Shown here in pieces: positions 55,444 through 64,000 of a stretch of DNA of 64,000 bases. The number at the start of each line of letters is the position of its first letter. The stretch's first letter is position 1. Source of the stretch: UBA2330 sp035443185. GTDB lineage: Bacteria; Bacteroidota; Ignavibacteria; Tepidaquicellales; Tepidaquicellaceae. The position numbers were made by a program, and so were the translations under genes. The DNA is taken from assembly GCA_035443185.1 (NCBI GenBank), contig DAORRV010000008.1:1-64000 (forward strand), read 5' to 3'. A model generated the notes under the pieces. It was not told the DNA's origin, made no database searches, and saw only the letters and a program-made list of their open reading frames with translations.

Positions 55444-58119
55444 TCAAGTTTCCTCATTCATATTTGGAATATCACTTTGCTCAATCTTAATCTGATTCAG
55501 CTTATCCCTAAATTCATTTACTATCATTATTGCTCTTGGGATATTATCCGGAAGTAAAACTAACAGATCATTTTTCTTTGCTTTCTTTAATGCAAAATTT
55601 AATGCTTCTACTTCATTAGTAATTACCTTTACCGGTAAATCAGGTTTTTCACTTTTAATTCCATCCAATACAATTTTGTTTACCTCCCCTTCATTTCTTC
55701 CTCTTAAACTTTCATCTTCTCTGATTATAATACTGTTAAACATTTTAGCTGCTGTTTTACCCATATTAAAAATATCTTCATCCCTTCTGTCACCTGTTCC
55801 ACCAATTACACCAGTTTTATTTTTATTCGAAAGTTTTTCTACAAATTTAGATAAGGCTTCCATACCTGCAGGATTGTGAGCAAAATCTATGAGTACAGTG
55901 AAGTTTCCAACTTCAATCAGATTCAGTCTTCCCGGAGTCTGAGTCACTGAAGGCACAAATGAACTTAATCCGAATTTAATATCCTCTATACTTACACCAT
56001 GTAGTATATAACTTGCAAGAGTTGCTGCAAGTACATTCTGAATCATGAAGGCTGCCTTTCCCTCAAATGTTAATGGGATATTTAAAACTTTCTCAACTCT
56101 TAATTTCCAGTGACCTTTCAAAAGAGTAATAAAATTATTTTCATAAACACATGCAATCCCGCCTTTATTTGTATGAGCTTTTACTGCTTCATTATTTTCA
56201 TCCATACTGAATAAAGCAACGTGACATTCAAGTCTGTCTCTCATATTTAGAACAAGCTTATCATCTGCATTCAATACTGCATAGCCTGTTGGGAATACAT
56301 TTTCCGCTACAATAGCTTTTACTCTCGACATGTCTTCCAAGGAATCAATATCCTTTAATCCAAGATGATCTGCGGTAACATTCAATACAATTCCAATTTC
56401 ACATCCATCATATCCTAAACCAGCCCTAAGCAATCCTCCTCTTGCAGTTTCTAAAACAGCTATATCAACTGTCGGATCTCTTAAAACCATTTGAGCAGAT
56501 ACAGGACCTGTATTATCTCCTGCCTGTATTAATCTGTTTCCAATATAAACACCTTCAGTTGTAGTAAATCCTACTGTCTTTCCCACATTCTTTAAAATAT
56601 GCGAGATAAGTCTTGTAGTAGTTGTCTTTCCGTTTGTACCTGTTACTGCAATTATCGGTATTCTGAATTTTTCACCTGCCGGAAAAAGCATATTCACTAC
56701 CGGCTCAGCTACGTTTCTTGCAAGTCCTTCAGATGGAGCAAGATGCATCCGGAATCCGGGGGCTGCATTTACTTCTACAATTCCTCCTCCGTTTTCAATT
56801 ATAGGAGTTGTAATGTCCGGCGCAACTACATCAATACCTGCAATGTCAAGTCCTATAATCTTTGCAATTCTTTCAAACAAAAAAATATTATCCGGATGTA
56901 CTTCGTCGGTTCTGTCAATTGCTGTTCCGCCTGTAGATATGTTTGCAGTCGATTTCAAAAAACAGATCTCACCTTTTTTCAAAATCGTATCCGGATTCAT
57001 CCCTTTTAATTCAAGCATCCTTAGAGTCATGTTATCTATCTTGATCTGAGTCAATATCTTTTCGTGACCATATCCTCTTCTTGGATCTTTGTTTACAATT
57101 TCAATTAATTCTCTTATACTTTGTTTTCCGTCACCAGTTACTGATGCAGGTGTTCTTTCAGCAACTGCAATTAATTTATTATTAATGACTAAAGCCCTGA
57201 AATCATTTCCTGAAAGTGATTTTTCAATTATAACTGATCTGGAATATTTCTGAGCAGAGTGAAAAGCTTTGACTGCATCGTACATGGAATTAATATTTGC
57301 TGATATACCCTTTCCGTGATTTGAATCCAGTGGCTTAACTGCAACAGGAAAGCCTATCGACTCTACAGCGTCATGTACATCAGCTTCGTCATAAATCTTA
57401 AAACCTTTTGGAACGGGAATTCCCATACTCTCTAAAAGTTTTTTTGATAAGCTCTTATCACTTGCAATGTCAGTAGCTATAAATCCTGTCTTACATGAAA
57501 CTGTTGCCTGAATAATTTTTTGATAAACTCCATAACCAAGTTGAACCAGCGACTGGTCATTAAGTCTGATATGCGGTATTCCTCTTTGTTCAGCTTCCTC
57601 AATTATAGATCCGGTACTTGGTCCAAACCTTACGTCTTCACGGATTTCACGCAGCAACTGAATATTATTAGCAAGCATTTTTTTAAGATCATCCATTGGT
57701 ACATCTCCTGCAATGGCAAGAAATAAATCTACCGATTTAGCCGCAGTATATAATCCGGCTTTCTCTTCAAGATAACTGAATACAACACTATAAACTCCGG
57801 GTGTCTTTGTTTCTCTCGTCCTTCCGAAACCTGTATCCATCCCGGCCAGCGTCTGCATCTCAAGTGCTATATGTTCTATAATATGTCCGGCCCATGTACC
57901 TTCATCTACTCTCTGAAGAAATCCTCCGTCATATCCATAACTACAGGTATGTGACTGAAGACTTGGTATTAATTCTTTTAATCTTGTTGGGAAATTTTTA
58001 ATTTTATCTGAAGGCTTTTCTTCATAATCTTCAATATCTAATTTCATTACTATTAGTTTTTTCCATCTGTTACTCCAGTAATTTGCTCCGCGTAATGCTT
58101 TAACCTCAAGTATTTTCAT
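55444..58119 (-). CDS. cphA: Cyanophycin synthetase
   Basis: An 891-residue enzyme (family norm about 870-900) that polymerises aspartate and arginine into multi-L-arginyl-poly-L-aspartate. The N-terminal domain begins KILEVKALRGANYWS. An ATP-grasp domain (about 215-480) adds aspartate (GFPVAVKPLDSNHGKGI). The C-terminal Mur ligase-like domain adds arginine, with P-loop GTNGKTTTT starting at residue 494 and DFAHNPAGMEAL. All main motifs are intact, so it should be active. Cyanophycinase lies 82 bp upstream in the same direction, suggesting shared transcription. Confidence 0.97.
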   Translation of the reverse strand: MKILEVKALRGANYWSNRWKKLIVMKLDIEDYEEKPSDKIKNFPTRLKELIPSLQSHTCSYGYDGGFLQRVDEGTWAGHIIEHIALEMQTLAGMDTGFGRTRETKTPGVYSVVFSYLEEKAGLYTAAKSVDLFLAIAGDVPMDDLKKMLANNIQLLREIREDVRFGPSTGSIIEEAEQRGIPHIRLNDQSLVQLGYGVYQKIIQATVSCKTGFIATDIASDKSLSKKLLESMGIPVPKGFKIYDEADVHDAVESIGFPVAVKPLDSNHGKGISANINSMYDAVKAFHSAQKYSRSVIIEKSLSGNDFRALVINNKLIAVAERTPASVTGDGKQSIRELIEIVNKDPRRGYGHEKILTQIKIDNMTLRMLELKGMNPDTILKKGEICFLKSTANISTGGTAIDRTDEVHPDNIFLFERIAKIIGLDIAGIDVVAPDITTPIIENGGGIVEVNAAPGFRMHLAPSEGLARNVAEPVVNMLFPAGEKFRIPIIAVTGTNGKTTTTRLISHILKNVGKTVGFTTTEGVYIGNRLIQAGDNTGPVSAQMVLRDPTVDIAVLETARGGLLRAGLGYDGCEIGIVLNVTADHLGLKDIDSLEDMSRVKAIVAENVFPTGYAVLNADDKLVLNMRDRLECHVALFSMDENNEAVKAHTNKGGIACVYENNFITLLKGHWKLRVEKVLNIPLTFEGKAAFMIQNVLAATLASYILHGVSIEDIKFGLSSFVPSVTQTPGRLNLIEVGNFTVLIDFAHNPAGMEALSKFVEKLSNKNKTGVIGGTGDRRDEDIFNMGKTAAKMFNSIIIREDESLRGRNEGEVNKIVLDGIKSEKPDLPVKVITNEVEALNFALKKAKKNDLLVLLPDNIPRAIMIVNEFRDKLNQIKIEQSDIPNMNEET

Positions 58120-58201
58120 ATATTATTAAATTAAAGAAAAAAAGAAAAGAATTTGCTTATTTATAACTAACAGAAATTTGAATCAGGAAGAAAATGATTT
58201 T

Positions 58202-59044
58202 TCAGATCTGAAGGTAATCGCCTACCATCTCTATCGGCTTCCTGTTATTCAGGTCATACCGAACTCCCCTGCTTAGAATGTGAATATTTAGTCCTACTAC
58301 AGAAAATGGTTCCGATTCTTCTACATCTGCAATTGTATTATAACTTATATTTGATCCGTCTATGATCGTTACTGTTCCTGACCCAAGAATTTCAAGTATC
58401 CCATCCTTCCTAATATGTACTGCAGTATTTTCATCTATACCAATTCCCAGATTAGTTGGATTATAAGATACTGCTGTGATTAGCCTGTTTATTCTGCCTC
58501 TTTGAGTAAAATGCTGATCGATAATTATATTTTGAAGTATGCCTAATCCGGGGCAAAGTCTTATGGAATCCTTTAGCGGCTGAACTGTCGGTTCACCTCT
58601 TACTATCATCGTTGAACTAAATCCGGCTGCCCCGGCGCTCGAACCTCCAATTACAGTTCCGTTCTTAATCCGGATCTTTAACTCTGATAAAAATTTTGTG
58701 CCTCCGAGTATAGAACTCAATCTAAGCTGATCACCACCGGTTAAAAAAACACCTGTAATTGAGTCAAGAACTTCTTCGACATTCAGATTTAAAAATTCTT
58801 TACTTGAATTGGCTTCAAGCACACTTACTTTTTTTACACCAATCTTTTCAAATATACTTTTGTAAAGTGTTGCTGTAGCAATTGGAAAATCAGAAGGTAC
58901 AGGTATTACCAGGATTGATGCTGATTTTCCACCGGACATTTCTACAAATTTTCTTAATATATATCTTTCATTAAGTTTATCTTCAGCCCCACCAATAATT
59001 AAAACTTCACTACCGATTTCCTCTTTATAATATAAATTATCCAA
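58202..59044 (-). CDS. cphB: Cyanophycinase
   Basis: A 280-residue S51-family serine exopeptidase that degrades cyanophycin to beta-Asp-Arg dipeptides. The GGAEDKLNER start, FLTGGDQLRL and the nucleophile elbow GGSSAGAA (Ser136) are typical. No signal peptide, so it is an intracellular form suited to mobilising a storage granule. It lies directly upstream of cphA and 62 bp downstream of the transketolase subunit. Confidence 0.95.
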   Translation of the reverse strand: MDNLYYKEEIGSEVLIIGGAEDKLNERYILRKFVEMSGGKSASILVIPVPSDFPIATATLYKSIFEKIGVKKVSVLEANSSKEFLNLNVEEVLDSITGVFLTGGDQLRLSSILGGTKFLSELKIRIKNGTVIGGSSAGAAGFSSTMIVRGEPTVQPLKDSIRLCPGLGILQNIIIDQHFTQRGRINRLITAVSYNPTNLGIGIDENTAVHIRKDGILEILGSGTVTIIDGSNISYNTIADVEESEPFSVVGLNIHILSRGVRYDLNNRKPIEMVGDYLQI

Positions 59045-59106
59045 ATATAAGAATTGATTATTTATTAAAATTAAAAAAACTATTTCGAATCTACGATCAA
59101 ACTTTT

Positions 59107-59994
59107 TTACAACTCTGCCATTTCTTCAAGATTAAAAAAATCTCCGTATTTAGTGACTGACAGATCTTTAAGTGCAATTCCTGCCTGCTCAGTCGTTGGA
59201 GGAATTCCGTGCCACTTATAATTATCTTCCATAAAGGAAACACCCTTCCCCATAAGAGTCTCAGCTATAATTACAGTCGGTTTTCCTTTCATGCTTTTTG
59301 CTTTGTCAATAGTCTCAAGGATCTCAGACATATTATGTCCGTCAAGATGAAGAACATTCCAACCGAATGCAATGAATTTGTCCGCGAGCGGCTCAAGCTT
59401 CAATACTTTCTCAGTTCTTTCATCGATCTGACAATGATTTCTGTCCACTATCATAGTCAGATTATCTACATTATGGTGTGCAGCTGTCATAACGGCTTCC
59501 CATATCTGACCTTCCTGAAGCTCACCATCTCCATTGATACAATAAACATGATTTGGTTTTCCATCCAGTCTCAACCCGAGTGCCATTCCAACTGCAACTG
59601 AAAGTCCCTGTCCGAGTGAACCTGAAGCTATCTCTACACCCGGAGCTCCATGTCCTTTCGGAGCTGCAGGATGTCCCTGAAGTCTTCCGTTGATCCTTCT
59701 CAATGTTTTCATTTCTTCCAAAGGAAAGAATCCCCTTCTTGCTAAAGTAGCGTACCAAACTGGTGCGATATGTCCGATTGATACAAAGAAATAATCTCTT
59801 TCTTCCATCGATATATCACTGTTGTTTATATTAAGTTTATTAAAATATAATGCTGTAAAAATGTCTGCCATTCCGAGCGGTCCGCCAGAATGACCCGTCT
59901 GCGAAATTACCAGCATGTTAATAATATCTCTTCTGATCTGTCTCGCCATTTCATCAAGTTCTTCAATAGTATTTAGTGCAGGGTTAGTACTCAT
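59107..59994 (-). CDS. Transketolase, N-terminal subunit
   Basis: A 295-residue protein equal to the thiamine-diphosphate-binding half of transketolase. The TPP/magnesium motif is GDGELQEGQIWEAVM, with DRNHCQID after it, and the histidine-rich substrate region (QTGHSGGPLG; GHPAAPKGHGAPGVE) is intact. Split transketolases need a separate C-terminal subunit, usually the next gene; here the next gene is cphB, and no C-terminal half is in the window. The pathway is the non-oxidative pentose phosphate route. Confidence 0.93.
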   Translation of the reverse strand: MSTNPALNTIEELDEMARQIRRDIINMLVISQTGHSGGPLGMADIFTALYFNKLNINNSDISMEERDYFFVSIGHIAPVWYATLARRGFFPLEEMKTLRRINGRLQGHPAAPKGHGAPGVEIASGSLGQGLSVAVGMALGLRLDGKPNHVYCINGDGELQEGQIWEAVMTAAHHNVDNLTMIVDRNHCQIDERTEKVLKLEPLADKFIAFGWNVLHLDGHNMSEILETIDKAKSMKGKPTVIIAETLMGKGVSFMEDNYKWHGIPPTTEQAGIALKDLSVTKYGDFFNLEEMAEL

Positions 59995-60021
59995 TTTAAT
60001 ATATTTTTTTAATTAATAGAT

Positions 60022-60636
60022 TTATTTTATGAACCACCATTCTCTCAATGGTTTTATATGTTTTAAAATTATTACTGTGCATACAGAAATTACCAGTATC
60101 AAACAGAAAGCCTGTTCATTATATCCAGTTAATAAAGGATTTATAAAATTTAAAATAAATCCAGGGAAGATAATAAATGCAAGTGGTAATATAAGTAAAG
60201 CAATTACTGTACTTACATTAACATTTTTTACAAAAACTTCTGCCAAGAAATATGCAGCAAGCCATATCAAAACGATCAAGAAATCTACAGCAATAAAAAC
60301 TCCTGCTGCAGTTGATAATCCCCTGCCTCCTTTGAATTTCAGCCATATGGAAAAATTATGTCCGGCTACCAGCAGTGTCAACGGGATAATCATTTCCTCT
60401 CTGTTCAATTCACTGTACATTATAAGAAACAAAGATGGAAGCAATCCTTTTAAAAGATCCACAAGCAGGACTATTACCCCGTCAGATTTTGACTGAGTAA
60501 CATCAAGTGTGTTTCTTGCGCCAATGTTTCCAGAACCCTCTTCTGTTAAATTTTTTTTATACTTTAGTTTGACTAAAATATAAGCGGTTGGTATAGAACC
60601 AATCAGATAAAAAACCAGGCAGTATATATAAAACAA
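60022..60636 (-). CDS. plsY: Acyl-phosphate:glycerol-3-phosphate acyltransferase
   Basis: A 204-residue integral membrane enzyme that makes lysophosphatidic acid, the first acylation in phospholipid synthesis, using acyl-phosphate from PlsX. The three conserved loops are visible: GSIPTAYILVKL, GSGNIGARNTLD and GHNFSIWLKFKGGRGLSTAAG. Five or more helices. It lies 6 bp after the DUF1460 gene and 27 bp before the transketolase gene. Confidence 0.95.
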   Translation of the reverse strand: MFYIYCLVFYLIGSIPTAYILVKLKYKKNLTEEGSGNIGARNTLDVTQSKSDGVIVLLVDLLKGLLPSLFLIMYSELNREEMIIPLTLLVAGHNFSIWLKFKGGRGLSTAAGVFIAVDFLIVLIWLAAYFLAEVFVKNVNVSTVIALLILPLAFIIFPGFILNFINPLLTGYNEQAFCLILVISVCTVIILKHIKPLREWWFIK

Positions 60637-60642
60637 CTTCTT

Positions 60643-61521
60643 CTATTTACTTATTTCCAAAACTCTTGCAACTACAATACCAGTCTGCTTTGAATTACCT
60701 GTTATATAATCCTGTATATCTGTCGCTGAGATCTCAACTTTTTTATTTTTAAGAGAGGCATGCATCAGATATGTATTACCTCCTTCTTTATAAACAAAAC
60801 CAGTGTGAGCAATATCAAGCCCATCCAATGAAGAAGTGATTCCGATAATGTCACCGGTCTCAAGCTTATCATAAACAGATGAAATATTTTCTTCAGGTAT
60901 ATAATAAAATTCTCTCATGTTAATATTACTTTCTACATCATACATTTCACCCATGAGTTCATCACTGTTTACAAGCTGCGGATAAGATCCCTGATGTGAA
61001 GTCATAAAGTCGATATTTTTTCCCGAATTTATACCGCCGATATCTGCAGTAATGTTTTTCACAATTCCTTTTTGCTCATTATCATATATCCAGTCTGTAA
61101 AATAATGAAGGCGTGATGCATATCCGGTATTCTTTCCGTTTCTGTATCTGATAAGTTCGAGCTCTGCTTTGTAGCTTTCAAAGTCAGTTTTACCTGACTG
61201 GATCAGTCTTGAAAAGATAAGAGCATTTTCAACAAATGTGACGCAGTCAAGACCTGTAATATAAATTGTAAGCTGTTCGGAATTAGGATTCTCGTCAAGA
61301 GTCCCTGCCACATAAGGAGTCCCCATAAATGATTTACCGACTTCAGCTATTACCATATTTAATGGCAGCTCTTGTAAAGATGCATCAAATGATTTCAGCT
61401 TCTTCTGGCATTTCATTTTTTCATAATCATCTGCCGGATGTGATGTTATTTTATTAAATGATAATAGAGAAACAAATATCAGTAAAATAATTATGAGTAT
61501 ATTTTTTTTTAACAAGTTCAT
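60643..61521 (-). CDS. DUF1460 amidase-like exported protein
   Basis: A 292-residue protein with an N-terminal signal or anchor (about 5-27) and a DUF1460 domain, a papain/NlpC-like fold linked to N-acetylmuramoyl-L-alanine amidase-like activity in structural studies. The catalytic cysteine motif GLDCVTFVENAL and the later histidine regions (DIAHTGFVYK, YLMHASLKNKKVE) are present. Likely a periplasmic wall-turnover enzyme. First gene of the run with plsY and the transketolase subunit. Confidence 0.88.
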   Translation of the reverse strand: MNLLKKNILIIILLIFVSLLSFNKITSHPADDYEKMKCQKKLKSFDASLQELPLNMVIAEVGKSFMGTPYVAGTLDENPNSEQLTIYITGLDCVTFVENALIFSRLIQSGKTDFESYKAELELIRYRNGKNTGYASRLHYFTDWIYDNEQKGIVKNITADIGGINSGKNIDFMTSHQGSYPQLVNSDELMGEMYDVESNINMREFYYIPEENISSVYDKLETGDIIGITSSLDGLDIAHTGFVYKEGGNTYLMHASLKNKKVEISATDIQDYITGNSKQTGIVVARVLEISK

Positions 61522-61582
61522 TTTTTTGAAATTTTTATTAATTTAAACATTATTAAACTTATATTAAATAAAGAAATCTGAA

Positions 61583-62083
61583 TTGAAAAACAATTTGACT
61601 CAGCCTGCAAAACTCACATCGCAAAAAGTTAAGTTAAGAAAAGCTGTAAGATCAGATAAAAAAAGTATACTCAATTTAGTTAAAGAGCTTGCGGAATTTG
61701 AAAAGCTGACATTCTTAGATGATAAAGCCGGATCAAGGCTTATGAAGGATGCGTTTTCAAAAGATCCGCCTTTCAGGACATTAGTAGCTGAAGCAGATAA
61801 AAAAGTGATCGGGTATGCATTCTATTTTTTTACTTACTCATCTTTCTTTGCAAAAAAAACTTTATATCTAGAAGATATATACATTTCAGAAAAATATCGA
61901 AACCTTGGCATCGGAAAAAAATATTTCATTGAACTATTAAAGATAGCAAGAAAAAATAAATGCGGCCGTATGGAATGGGTAGTTCTTGACTGGAATGAGA
62001 ATGCAATTAAATTTTATGAAAAGCTCGGGGCATATGAACTTAAAGAATGGAAAACCTTTAGAAAGATCATCAACTATGATTAA
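61583..62083 (+). CDS. GNAT-family N-acetyltransferase
   Basis: A 166-residue acetyl-CoA-dependent transferase resembling spermidine/spermine and thialysine acetyltransferases. The acetyl-CoA loop is EKYRNLGIGKKYF, preceded by LYLEDIYI and followed by MEWVVLDWNENAIKFYEKLGA. The start is TTG at 61583; the first in-frame ATG lies well inside the fold. It is divergent from the DUF1460 gene and transcribed alone. Substrate unknown. Confidence 0.9.
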   Translation: MKNNLTQPAKLTSQKVKLRKAVRSDKKSILNLVKELAEFEKLTFLDDKAGSRLMKDAFSKDPPFRTLVAEADKKVIGYAFYFFTYSSFFAKKTLYLEDIYISEKYRNLGIGKKYFIELLKIARKNKCGRMEWVVLDWNENAIKFYEKLGAYELKEWKTFRKIINYD

Positions 62084-62212
62084 ACCATATCTATTTTGGA
62101 ATTGTCTTTATAACTGGTGATTAGAAATTGAAAATGATCAGAAGAGCATCAGGTGTTAAAATAATTTTAAATTCTTCATAATAAATAAAATTAATTTTAG
62201 AGAAATTATATA

Positions 62213-62809
62213 TTGAGTAATATAAATCTGGATATTAACAGCGATGATGATCTGCTCATTGATTCGTTTAAAAACGGTAATCGAAGTGCTTTCAATTTAA
62301 TTGTCAGAAAGTATCAAAAAAAAATTTACATGACAATAAAAAAAATGGTTCTTGATCACGATGATGCAGATGATATTACTCAGGAAGTGTTTATAAAACT
62401 TTACAGATCAATAAAAGATTTTCGAGGGGAATCTAAATTTTTTACTTATTTATACAGGATAGCTATTAACTATTCTCTCAACCATCTGAACCGAAATAAA
62501 AAATTACGAATGCGGAATACAGAATTTAATGAAACTAACGACTCACATTCCCGCCTTAACGGACATAATATTCATGAGATCATTGACGAAAAGGAAAGAT
62601 CAAAAATTCTGAAGAAAGCTATAGAAACTCTTCCAGATCAACAGCGAGCGGTTTTTGTAATGAGGTATTATGACAATATGAGTTATGATGAAATTTCCAA
62701 GATCCTGAACAAATCTGTAGGCGGTATGAAAGCAAATTATTTTCATGCTTTAAAAAAGATCGGTACCTGTATCAAAAAAAATAAAATTTTTGAATCTGCA
62801 CATTTATAA
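62213..62809 (+). CDS. ECF-type RNA polymerase sigma factor
   Basis: A 198-residue group 4 sigma factor. Region 2 spans about 20-90 (FNLIVRKYQKKIY, DDADDITQEVFIKLYRS, FFTYLYRIAINYSLNHL) and region 4 about 135-185 (LPDQQRAVFVMRYYDNMSYDEIS). The start is TTG at 62213. It is followed after 8 bp by a putative anti-sigma factor, so the pair probably forms an envelope-stress regulatory unit. Confidence 0.94.
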   Translation: MSNINLDINSDDDLLIDSFKNGNRSAFNLIVRKYQKKIYMTIKKMVLDHDDADDITQEVFIKLYRSIKDFRGESKFFTYLYRIAINYSLNHLNRNKKLRMRNTEFNETNDSHSRLNGHNIHEIIDEKERSKILKKAIETLPDQQRAVFVMRYYDNMSYDEISKILNKSVGGMKANYFHALKKIGTCIKKNKIFESAHL

Positions 62810-62817
62810 AATATATT

Positions 62818-63693
62818 ATGGATAATAAAACTATTTATACAAAAGAAGAATTACTGGAATCACTTCCTGACTTTGCATCAGGAAATATTTCTGACAATGT
62901 ACTCTCTGAATCTTTAACTAATATGATCGAAAGTGACAGTGAGTTCAAAGAAGAATTCGAGTCTGTAAAAATGTCTTTACTCTTTCTGGATCAATCAGAA
63001 ACTGAAAATCCGGATCCTGCTTACTTTAATAATCTCTCTGTCAGGATCAATCAAAGAATTGATAAAGAGCTTTCTGAAAATAAATCTTCAGAGTTTATTG
63101 AAAATTTCAGCAGATTATGGAAGTTCATTATTCCGGCTCTGACTGTAATAATTGTCATACTTTATTTTACTTTAAGACAAAGTGACTCAGAAATTATGGT
63201 AACAGAATCAGCTAAAGATAAAATAACAAATGACAAAGAACAGAAGAACATTAATCCTGAAAATAAAAATGAACCAGTTACTTCACAGGATAACCTTTTG
63301 AATACGCAGCAAGAAAAGAACTCTGTTAAGCAAATTGACAATTCGAAAAATACTACGTTTCATAAATATGATATTAAATCTGTAAAACCTGATTCTGAAA
63401 AAAATTACGACCAACTTGTCACTGATACACAAAAAAGTAATGATGGAATTTTCTATGAAGATAATGTTGAAGAAGAATTGAACAATGAATTTTTCATTTC
63501 AGGGCTGGTGGATTTTATAGATTCAGATATAGAATCAGAATCAAACGAATCTATTGATATTTTTGAAAATTCAGATCTTGAGATAATAAATTCCGAATCG
63601 AGTGAAGATCAGAATCTGCAGAATGAATTCCGTGAACTTACTCCTTCTGAACAGCAGGAGATATTAAATATTTTAAAAAAAACTCAAATATAA
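62818..63693 (+). CDS. Putative anti-sigma factor, single-pass membrane
   Basis: A 291-residue protein with a cytoplasmic helical N-terminus (1-100), one transmembrane helix (about 102-118, WKFIIPALTVIIVILYF) and an acidic, Asn/Glu/Ser-rich periplasmic tail. No HxxxCxxC zinc motif is seen. The anti-sigma assignment rests on topology and on its position 8 bp behind the ECF sigma gene. The C-terminal ELTPSEQQEIL resembles short helical motifs in Spy-like proteins. Confidence 0.7.
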   Translation: MDNKTIYTKEELLESLPDFASGNISDNVLSESLTNMIESDSEFKEEFESVKMSLLFLDQSETENPDPAYFNNLSVRINQRIDKELSENKSSEFIENFSRLWKFIIPALTVIIVILYFTLRQSDSEIMVTESAKDKITNDKEQKNINPENKNEPVTSQDNLLNTQQEKNSVKQIDNSKNTTFHKYDIKSVKPDSEKNYDQLVTDTQKSNDGIFYEDNVEEELNNEFFISGLVDFIDSDIESESNESIDIFENSDLEIINSESSEDQNLQNEFRELTPSEQQEILNILKKTQI

Positions 63694-63699
63694 TCTAAT

Positions 63700-64000
63700 A
63701 TGAATAACTCTATAAAGTTTTTGTTAATGTTGTTTCTGTTTGTAAGTGTAAATTCTTTTGCTCAAAGAGATTCGGCTAATTTCCGGCAAATGCAGGAACT
63801 TGAGTTTGTATTTAAAGAGAAGGTGAAATCTAATCTTGGGATTGATGATGCACAAACTGATAAATTAATTGAACTTCAAAAGGAGAATAAGAAACAATTA
63901 AGAGAACTAAGAAAAGAAGAAAAAGAGATATACAAAGAAATAGAAGCTAATCCTGAAGCTGCAGATATAGATTCCAAATTCAGTAAGATCTTTGAGCTTG
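63700..64000 (+). CDS. Periplasmic Spy/CpxP-like protein, partial
   Basis: The first 100 codons of a gene cut by the window end. The start ATG at 63700 lies 6 bp after the anti-sigma stop. A signal peptide (1-22, ending SVNSFAQ) precedes a highly charged helical region (KENKKQLRELRKEEKEIYKEI). Short helical periplasmic proteins beside sigma/anti-sigma pairs are often Spy/CpxP-type stress sensors (LTXXQ family). No LTXXQ motif is clear in the visible part, so the name is tentative. Confidence 0.65.
   Translation, partial: MNNSIKFLLMLFLFVSVNSFAQRDSANFRQMQELEFVFKEKVKSNLGIDDAQTDKLIELQKENKKQLRELRKEEKEIYKEIEANPEAADIDSKFSKIFEL

Overview
The window is a 64 kb stretch of an AT-rich chromosome with no phage, insertion-sequence or CRISPR content. 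It suggests a free-living member of the Bacteroidota/Ignavibacteria (FCB) group. The reasons are a type IX secretion (T9SS) sortase PorU followed by PorV, a second PorV/PorQ-family barrel, T9SS-type C-terminal sorting domains, an extracellular protein ending in dockerin-like repeats, Mla lipid-transport genes, few Shine-Dalgarno sequences, and TTG/GTG starts. The Ignavibacteria assignment is an inference from gene style; no rRNA is present to confirm it.

Layout. 1-4.9 kb, minus strand: a heptanucleotide tandem array, a small GC-richer island, a secreted dockerin-type protein, glmS and tRNA-Leu(CAA). 5.1-12.2 kb, plus strand: a membrane Fe-S oxidoreductase, metK, an EI24-domain membrane protein, a very small peptidase-like protein and purL. 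12.3-18.4 kb, plus: a predicted envelope protein, mlaE-mlaF-mlaD and acpP-fabF-rnc, closed by a terminator. 18.6-28.2 kb, plus: porU, porV, a T9SS cargo protein of the M6 metalloprotease type whose zinc motif is lost, and a family 2 glycosyltransferase. 28.2-32.9 kb, minus: a tightly overlapping operon of a degenerate amidohydrolase lipoprotein, prmC, dtd, a DUF2520 protein and an envelope protein. 33.1-38.6 kb: a MerR regulator, a YcaQ-like DNA glycosylase, then a minus-strand marR-YceI-pirin-FMN reductase-PIG-L operon with palindromic operator candidates, and a DUF6265 gene. 38.6-46.4 kb, minus: an oligopeptide ABC transporter (one ATPase, two tandem-duplicated binding lipoproteins, two permeases) with an NlpC/P60 hydrolase inside. 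46.7-52.6 kb: DedA, a flippase-like membrane protein, lolA, two tandem DUF3108 proteins and an S41 protease. 53.2-59.0 kb: a PorV-like barrel and a cyanophycin set (beta-aspartyl peptidase, cyanophycin synthetase, cyanophycinase). 59.1-61.5 kb, minus: an N-terminal transketolase subunit, plsY and a DUF1460 protein. 61.6-64 kb, plus: a GNAT acetyltransferase, then an ECF sigma factor, a putative anti-sigma factor and the start of a periplasmic protein cut by the window end.

How the genes fit together. Much of the window serves the cell envelope: fatty acid and phospholipid synthesis, lipid trafficking, lipoprotein sorting, T9SS secretion and periplasmic proteolysis. The most interesting items are: (i) an M6-type T9SS protein and an amidohydrolase_3 lipoprotein that have both lost their metal-binding residues, plus a 183-residue M20/M28/M42-like protein that appears to lack its last ligand; (ii) an apparently complete cyanophycin make-and-degrade gene set; (iii) three unrelated 7-bp tandem arrays in intergenic DNA, one lying between two duplicated transporter genes; and (iv) a MarR-headed operon with a perfect 22-bp palindrome in its promoter region.
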